This document shows, one piece after another, positions 60,607 through 64,000 of a stretch of 64,000 nt of DNA; the stretch's first letter is position 1, and every line of letters starts with the position of its first letter. The position numbers and the translations under genes are program-made. The notes under the pieces are model-generated. The model ran no database searches. It was not told the DNA's origin and saw only the letters and a program-made list of their open reading frames with translations. Source of the stretch: UBA6022 sp038319685 (GTDB lineage: Bacteria > Patescibacteriota > Saccharimonadia > Saccharimonadales > Saccharimonadaceae); assembly GCA_038319685.1 (NCBI GenBank), contig JBBQDN010000002.1, positions 138,614 to 202,613 of the forward strand. The letters run 5' to 3'.

Positions 60607-62030
60607 ACCGAAACTACTTGCTGGTTTTTTGCTATGTCAGCCTCTGTCTCTATGCCTGTAAACTTAAGTGCTGGCAGTAGATTGTCGTTTGAGTAGCTCC
60701 AGTCTGCAAGGTTTGCGGATGCCTGTTTCCATATATTCGTGCGGAATTCCTCAATCGTTTTTTCGCCTGTGACTTTCATCATTGCATTCACGAACGACAC
60801 TTTCTTAAACCCGGCGAAGAATTCGGGAACGTATTTAGTCCATGAGCTGCCAAGCAATAATCCCACTGTCCACGGAAAGCTGTTCACAAGGAAATAACGC
60901 AGCATATTCCCGTCTAAATAAGTCTGGAGCGTATCCCTGTTATCACTAAAGCGTTCTTCTATTAAAGGGGTCATGGGTATCGTATAATTTACGCTCTTTA
61001 GCTCCTTGTAATAATTGAGCAGATTGCTAGGATATCCGTATAGCCTGTCCAGCGTTCTCGTTTCCTCGTACATGTCTGCACGATTTATCTTTGTAGAGGC
61101 GATATCTTGCATGAGTCCCCAAAGTTTTTCGTGAGCAATACTTCCAAGTAGCAGTGAGACTATCTCATTTACGACAAGTATGTAGTAGTCCTTTGACACT
61201 TCACTTAAACGTCCACCATCTTCTGGCATAACATCGTAGTACTGCGATACAATCTGAATGGATTTATAAGCCTGTAATAGTACGTCTTCTTTTTTATGTT
61301 CTGCTGCCGTCTCAAATACTTCGTGTAGTTCAAGTGCAAGATGTTTCGTTTTCTCGTATGCCCCGAAGACTTCTGAGGCATAATGTTGGAGGTTACCATC
61401 CTTGTACCTACCTGGAGACAAGCCTAGGAACTGGCTATACGCATCATCAAAATATTTCTTTGCAAGAGTCCTAGTTGGCTTACCGTTATCTATAGCAGTA
61501 AGTAGCTTCTCCTTTTCCGAAGTTACTAATGATTCTTTATTTTGCACGGCTAATGCTTGTAGATGAATATTAATAGCAGATTCTAGTGAAGCCTGAAGTT
61601 TTGTAGCTTTGGGGTCAGCGGATGGAGAAAACTGAATGACTCTATGATGAGAGATATCAAAAGGAAGATTTTTTATGTCTCCCAAGTCTGTGTTAGCCAC
61701 CATAATGACCCTGCTCTCACTGTGCTTACCTATTGCATATCCAAGTTCAAACATGACATTTTGGTTCACAATAGCTCGCCCAGAAGCTGCACTATCAACA
61801 AGCGATACGTCGGCAAGAAAAATGCCGCATTCATCTATCTTCTTTTTGATGGTGTCGACAATATGGACAGCCCCTGCAACGTTTTGCGTATCTTTGTCGA
61901 TGCGTGGAGCAGTCTCGATACTAGGGTTATCTGCAAGGCTTGCTACGGCTTTTTTTAGTGCATTCTCAACATAACTCCGAGTCTTTGAGTTATCAGATTG
62001 CCATGAATAAAATATTGTCGTTTCTTTCAT
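60603..62030 (-). CDS. TIR-like effector-domain protein (475 aa)
   Basis: The N-terminal 160 residues form a Rossmann-like domain: 'TIFYSWQSDNSKTRSYVENA', 'ECGIFLADVSLV' and 'NQNVMFELGYAIGKHSESRV'. The FELG Glu corresponds to the catalytic Glu in TIR-type NADases and in the CAP12-like (TIR_3) group. The remaining 310 residues are helical and unrecognised, and presumably sense a signal. Such architecture is common in abortive-infection defence. A TATAAT hexamer lies 10 bases before the ATG, so the leader is minimal. It is translationally coupled to the 242-residue protein. Confidence 0.6.
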   Translation of the reverse strand: MKETTIFYSWQSDNSKTRSYVENALKKAVASLADNPSIETAPRIDKDTQNVAGAVHIVDTIKKKIDECGIFLADVSLVDSAASGRAIVNQNVMFELGYAIGKHSESRVIMVANTDLGDIKNLPFDISHHRVIQFSPSADPKATKLQASLESAINIHLQALAVQNKESLVTSEKEKLLTAIDNGKPTRTLAKKYFDDAYSQFLGLSPGRYKDGNLQHYASEVFGAYEKTKHLALELHEVFETAAEHKKEDVLLQAYKSIQIVSQYYDVMPEDGGRLSEVSKDYYILVVNEIVSLLLGSIAHEKLWGLMQDIASTKINRADMYEETRTLDRLYGYPSNLLNYYKELKSVNYTIPMTPLIEERFSDNRDTLQTYLDGNMLRYFLVNSFPWTVGLLLGSSWTKYVPEFFAGFKKVSFVNAMMKVTGEKTIEEFRTNIWKQASANLADWSYSNDNLLPALKFTGIETEADIAKNQQVVSV

Positions 62031-62230
62031 ATCTGTATTTATTATAGCGTTAGTACGCGTAACTTCTTAAACTAGAATGTTCGTGTAAGACGCTTGTATA
62101 ATTTGCCAAGCCTGCGCGTTTAGTTTATTGATAGTAAAAAATAAACTATTTAATATTGTTCATAACGCAATAACAGAGAGAACTCGTTTTTAAAACTTAT
62201 GACTTTTTATTTTAGAGGGGGGGTTGGTCT
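62031..62230. other. Non-coding stretch before the palindromic repeats
   Basis: Part of a 304-base gap (62031-62334). It holds the near-leaderless promoter of the TIR-like operon, a 9-bp inverted repeat (62121-62129 with 62140-62148, A/T-rich), a TATAAT at about 62095 on the plus strand with no gene behind it, and a G run at 62216-62223. I see no reading frame of note. Confidence 0.5.
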
Positions 62231-62322
62231 GGTCATAAGGTTACACCTTGGTCATAAGGTTACACCTTATCTTTTGCATATAGTTGGTCATAAGGTTACA
62301 CCTTATCTTTTGCATATAGTTG
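62231..62322 (+). repeat. Palindromic tandem repeats upstream of the RAYT gene
   Basis: A 19-base unit (GGTCATAAGGTTACACCTT) occurs at 62231-62249, 62250-62268 and 62286-62304. The last two copies are followed by the same 18-base segment (62269-62286, 62305-62322). Each unit contains AAGGT-TAC-ACCTT, a perfect inverted repeat. The last copy runs directly into the -10 element of the transposase gene. Confidence 0.85.
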
Positions 62323-62328
62323 TATAAT
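62323..62328 (+). promoter_or_regulatory. -10 hexamer TATAAT for leaderless RAYT gene
   Basis: TATAAT ends 6 bases before the ATG at 62335, right after the third palindromic repeat. Confidence 0.65.
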
Positions 62329-62334
62329 ATAACC

Positions 62335-62952
62335 ATGCCGACTCGCCATATAGTAAAGATTTATGTAACTAACCACTATTACCACGTATTTAATCGCGGG
62401 GTAAATCTCTCAAAGATATTCCTAGACGAGCAGGATTACTGCTACTTTGAGAGTTTGTTAGGGCGGCACTTGGGTAACGAACCGTCGAACGATATGGGCG
62501 GCAAGACCTATCGAAATTATTCTGCCGATGTGCAGCTAAATGCATATTGCCTAATGGGAAACCACTTTCACCTGCTGCTGTACCAATCTACGGAATCTGG
62601 AGTCCGGGAATTAATGACGAGCGTACTGACGGCGTATACGATGTACTTTAATCGTAGGCATAGTCGTCGGGGTCCGCTGTTTGAGTCGACGTTTAAGGCG
62701 GTCATTATACTCGAAGACTCACAGTTAATGCACATCTCTCGATATATACACCTCAACCATAGCCAATATCGTACGTGGCCACACAGTAGCTACAGAGATT
62801 ACATACAGCCCAGTCGAGACTGGATCAATCCCGCTCCTATCCTAGAAGTCTTTGATAGTCGAGATAAGTACATAGAGTTTGTGACTGATTACGAGGATAC
62901 GCAGCGCGAGCGAGACGAAATAAAGCATGATCTGTTTGGAAAAAGTGCATAG
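62335..62952 (+). CDS. REP-associated tyrosine transposase (Y1/HUH, RAYT-like)
   Basis: 205 residues. The HUH motif is 'AYCLMGNHFHLLLYQ' (His-hydrophobic-His). The nucleophilic Tyr is likely in 'MHISRYIHLN', and 'YYHVFNRGVNLSKIF' is the usual N-terminal strand. 'YTMYFNRRHSRRGPLFE' is the DNA-binding segment common to RAYTs. These enzymes cut single-stranded DNA at REP palindromes. Upstream there are three palindromic repeats. The start at 62335 is set by the promoter; an ATG 15 bases earlier overlaps it. Confidence 0.88.
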   Translation: MPTRHIVKIYVTNHYYHVFNRGVNLSKIFLDEQDYCYFESLLGRHLGNEPSNDMGGKTYRNYSADVQLNAYCLMGNHFHLLLYQSTESGVRELMTSVLTAYTMYFNRRHSRRGPLFESTFKAVIILEDSQLMHISRYIHLNHSQYRTWPHSSYRDYIQPSRDWINPAPILEVFDSRDKYIEFVTDYEDTQRERDEIKHDLFGKSA

Positions 62953-62989
62953 AAAAAAGCCTGAATCCAAATGGACTGAGGCTTTTTTC
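62952..62989 (+). terminator. Terminator after the RAYT gene
   Basis: Perfect 11-bp stem (62952-62962 with 62979-62989), with T run inside the right arm; it directly abuts the stop codon. Confidence 0.85.
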
Positions 62990-63020
62990 ATGGCTCAGCA
63001 TGCAGGTCACGGAATTACGT

Positions 63021-63026
63021 TATACT
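63021..63026 (+). promoter_or_regulatory. -10 hexamer TATACT for leaderless YdeI-type gene
   Basis: TATACT ends 7 bases before the ATG at 63034. Confidence 0.55.
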
Positions 63027-63033
63027 ATTTAAC

Positions 63034-63378
63034 ATGAATGAATACCTGGGACTTCCCTTAGTCGAGTTCGATACGAAGAATGCGCTGCGCAAGTGGCTGG
63101 GAACTAACCACTCAACATCATCTGGAATATGGGTACGTGTTTTTAAGGTCGGAAGCAATCATACTTCTGTGTCATTTGAAGATTTACTCGACCAAGGACT
63201 ATGTTTTGGTTGGAGTGAAAGTCTAAGACATAAAGGTGATGATATTTCGTACTATCAAAAGTTTACTCAGCGCAGAACAAAAGGTACTACATCAAAGCGG
63301 AACCTAGACCATGCACAAATGCTTATCGAAACTGGCGAAATGACTGAACCAGGTTTGATTGCACTAGGTTTAAAGTAA
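63034..63378 (+). CDS. YdeI/OmpD-associated family, N-terminal half only
   Basis: 114 residues. 'LRKWLGTNHSTSSGIWVRVF', 'LLDQGLCFGWSESLRHKGDD' and 'QKFTQRRTKGTTSKRN' match the first half of YdeI-type proteins up to 'GEMTEPGLIALG', where the family normally continues with a helical second half. That half is absent here but is present alone at 44978-45244. The gene has its own leaderless promoter and shares a terminator with the tRNA. Confidence 0.78.
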   Translation: MNEYLGLPLVEFDTKNALRKWLGTNHSTSSGIWVRVFKVGSNHTSVSFEDLLDQGLCFGWSESLRHKGDDISYYQKFTQRRTKGTTSKRNLDHAQMLIETGEMTEPGLIALGLK

Positions 63379-63380
63379 CA

Positions 63381-63412
63381 AAAAGTCCAGCGTAACTACT
63401 CACTAGACTTTT
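63381..63412. terminator. Bidirectional terminator between YdeI half-gene and tRNA-Asn
   Basis: AAAAGTC/GACTTTT stem plus two inner pairs, A/T ends on both sides, between two convergent transcripts. Confidence 0.6.
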
Positions 63413-63429
63413 GCTCAAATATCTTGTCT

Positions 63430-63504
63430 TGGCTCCGGCAGCTGGGCTCGAACCAGCGACCTAATCGTTAACAGCGATCCGCTCTACCACTGAGCTATGC
63501 CGGA
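63430..63504 (-). tRNA. tRNA-Asn (anticodon GTT), CCA encoded
   Basis: Minus strand. Acceptor arms TCCGGCA/TGCCGGA, D arm GCTC..GAGC, anticodon stem GATCG/CGATT around CTGTTAA (anticodon GTT), T arm GCTGG-TTCGAGC-CCAGC, discriminator G and encoded CCA. All stems close with one G-T pair. No intron. Confidence 0.95.
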
Positions 63505-63567
63505 ATATATTTGTTTATTACGCGCTCAACCTTCGCTGTACAGCGAAGAGCTATGCCGGAATATATT
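63492..63567. repeat. 20-bp direct repeat of the tRNA-Asn 5' end, with a palindrome between copies
   Basis: 63492-63511 and 63548-63567 are identical (20 bases: the first 13 bases of the tRNA in reverse plus its 5' flank). Between them 63531-63548 is an 18-base perfect palindrome (CTTCGCTGTACAGCGAAG). The second copy carries only the tRNA 5' end. Confidence 0.85.
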
Positions 63568-63646
63568 AAACTTAGGTGCGTCTACGCACTGCTAAGGCAC
63601 GTAGATACATCAGGTATTTTACCGTATATTACCTAAGGTGTAAACA

Positions 63647-64000
63647 CTACTGGGCGTGAAGTGCGTCAATCTGTTTGGCTAAATCAGCGATTGTAGCCCA
63701 CGAGCTGCCCTCGGTCATGATGGCGAGCACATACGTGCCGCTGGGACTATACACAATCGCCGCATCGTGCAACAAGTTATCCATGAACCCGACTTTGTCC
63801 GCTACGGTGCCATTTACACCCGCAGGTATGCCCTTGCGGTACACGTTCGCCGTCATCGCACTGATGAGTCTCTGCCGATTCGTCGCGGAAAAGTTCTGTT
63901 GGGCTTGCAGCATGCCGACAAGTAGCGTCAGGTCGTTCGCCGTCGTGAATGGACCGCCCGTCTTCATAAACGTCGAGTTCTTAAGCCCAATCGCCTGAAT
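63647..64000 (-). CDS. Class A beta-lactamase-like serine hydrolase, C-terminal part (5' truncated by window end)
   Basis: 117 residues remain; the frame is open to the window edge. 'STFMKTGGPFTTANDLTLLV' is the helical part before the active-site floor. 'VADKVGFMDNLLHDAAIVYS' is the beta3 strand with KVG where class A enzymes have KTG/KSG, and 'YVLAIMTEGS' is the next strand. The catalytic Ser-x-x-Lys and the SDN lie outside the window. It may be a beta-lactamase or a peptidoglycan-acting relative; the Thr-to-Val change at the KTG triad argues for the latter or for altered activity. Confidence 0.78.
   Translation of the reverse strand: MQAIGLKNSTFMKTGGPFTTANDLTLLVGMLQAQQNFSATNRQRLISAMTANVYRKGIPAGVNGTVADKVGFMDNLLHDAAIVYSPSGTYVLAIMTEGSSWATIADLAKQIDALHAQ

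Noticed and set aside
62231..62322. CRISPR-like array
   Set aside because: Repeats are directly adjacent or separated by an identical 18-base segment. There are no variable spacers and no cas genes. They are palindromic tandem repeats.
63492..63567. Attachment site of an integrated element
   Set aside because: The repeat copies the 5' rather than the 3' end of the tRNA, only 37 bases lie between copies, and no integrase is in the window. Kept only as an unexplained duplication.
1..64000. Recoded UGA (as in Gracilibacteria and Absconditabacteria)
   Set aside because: Several genes end at TGA right at the next start (msrA, copB, the sigma factor), and no conserved protein needs an in-frame TGA read through.

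Overview
The window reads like a chromosome segment of a Candidatus Saccharibacteria (TM7) or closely related Patescibacteria cell. Reasons: moderate GC (47 % in one core-gene line counted by hand), a monoderm-style surface gene set (DUF916-like anchored proteins, many secreted beta-rich proteins, a type IV prepilin, no outer-membrane genes), a heliorhodopsin, small conserved proteins typical of this group, and many genes whose start codon lies only 6-7 bases after a -10 hexamer (leaderless transcription). The genetic code is standard: TGA is used as a stop (for example msrA and the copper ATPase). The assignment rests on recognition of families, not on a search.

Layout. 0-5.3 kb: cupin fragment, small membrane ORFs, nhaA, YggT protein, ABC-2 exporter. 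5.3-24 kb: housekeeping and stress genes (murC, MazG-like, tsaC/sua5, mscS, mutY-like, msrA, MBL-fold lactonase-like, alkA-like, aspS, CBS/CNNM transporter, DsbA-like, corA, AbrB plus DHA2 exporter). This part is interrupted at 10.9-11.7 kb by a GC-rich foreign gene with its own terminator and a 40-bp dyad. 23.5-33.6 kb: a cell-surface region with two DUF916-like anchored proteins, a PKD protein and four related secreted proteins with a shared WxL-like C-terminal pattern. 33.7-40.05 kb: a seven-gene F1-like ATPase operon (c-like, coiled coil, delta, alpha, gamma, beta, epsilon) with no a subunit. Its c-like protein carries a signal peptide and a large extracytoplasmic beta domain. 40.4-44.8 kb: a 1025-residue secreted adhesin-like protein and two membrane-anchored proteins.

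45.3-51.2 kb: a five-gene operon joining a ferric-reductase-type flavocytochrome to two membrane-anchored cytochrome b5-like proteins on Ig-like repeats, a plausible outward electron-transfer chain. 51.3-56.1 kb: a copper module (CsoR/RcnR-type repressor with its operator, CPH-type P1B ATPase, DUF305 protein), a stand-alone ferredoxin-reductase-like flavoprotein, a heliorhodopsin and a rhodanese. 56.2-58.7 kb: an ECF sigma factor with a probable anti-sigma partner, and a type IV prepilin. 58.7-64 kb: accessory genes, including an HNH nuclease, an SDR, a two-gene operon with a TIR-like effector domain, a RAYT-type transposase with palindromic repeats upstream, a YdeI half-protein, tRNA-Asn and the end of a class A beta-lactamase-like gene.

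The two strongest candidates for an undescribed system are the F1-like ATPase that seems coupled to an extracellular beta domain rather than to a proton channel, and the flavocytochrome/cytochrome-b5/Ig-repeat operon.
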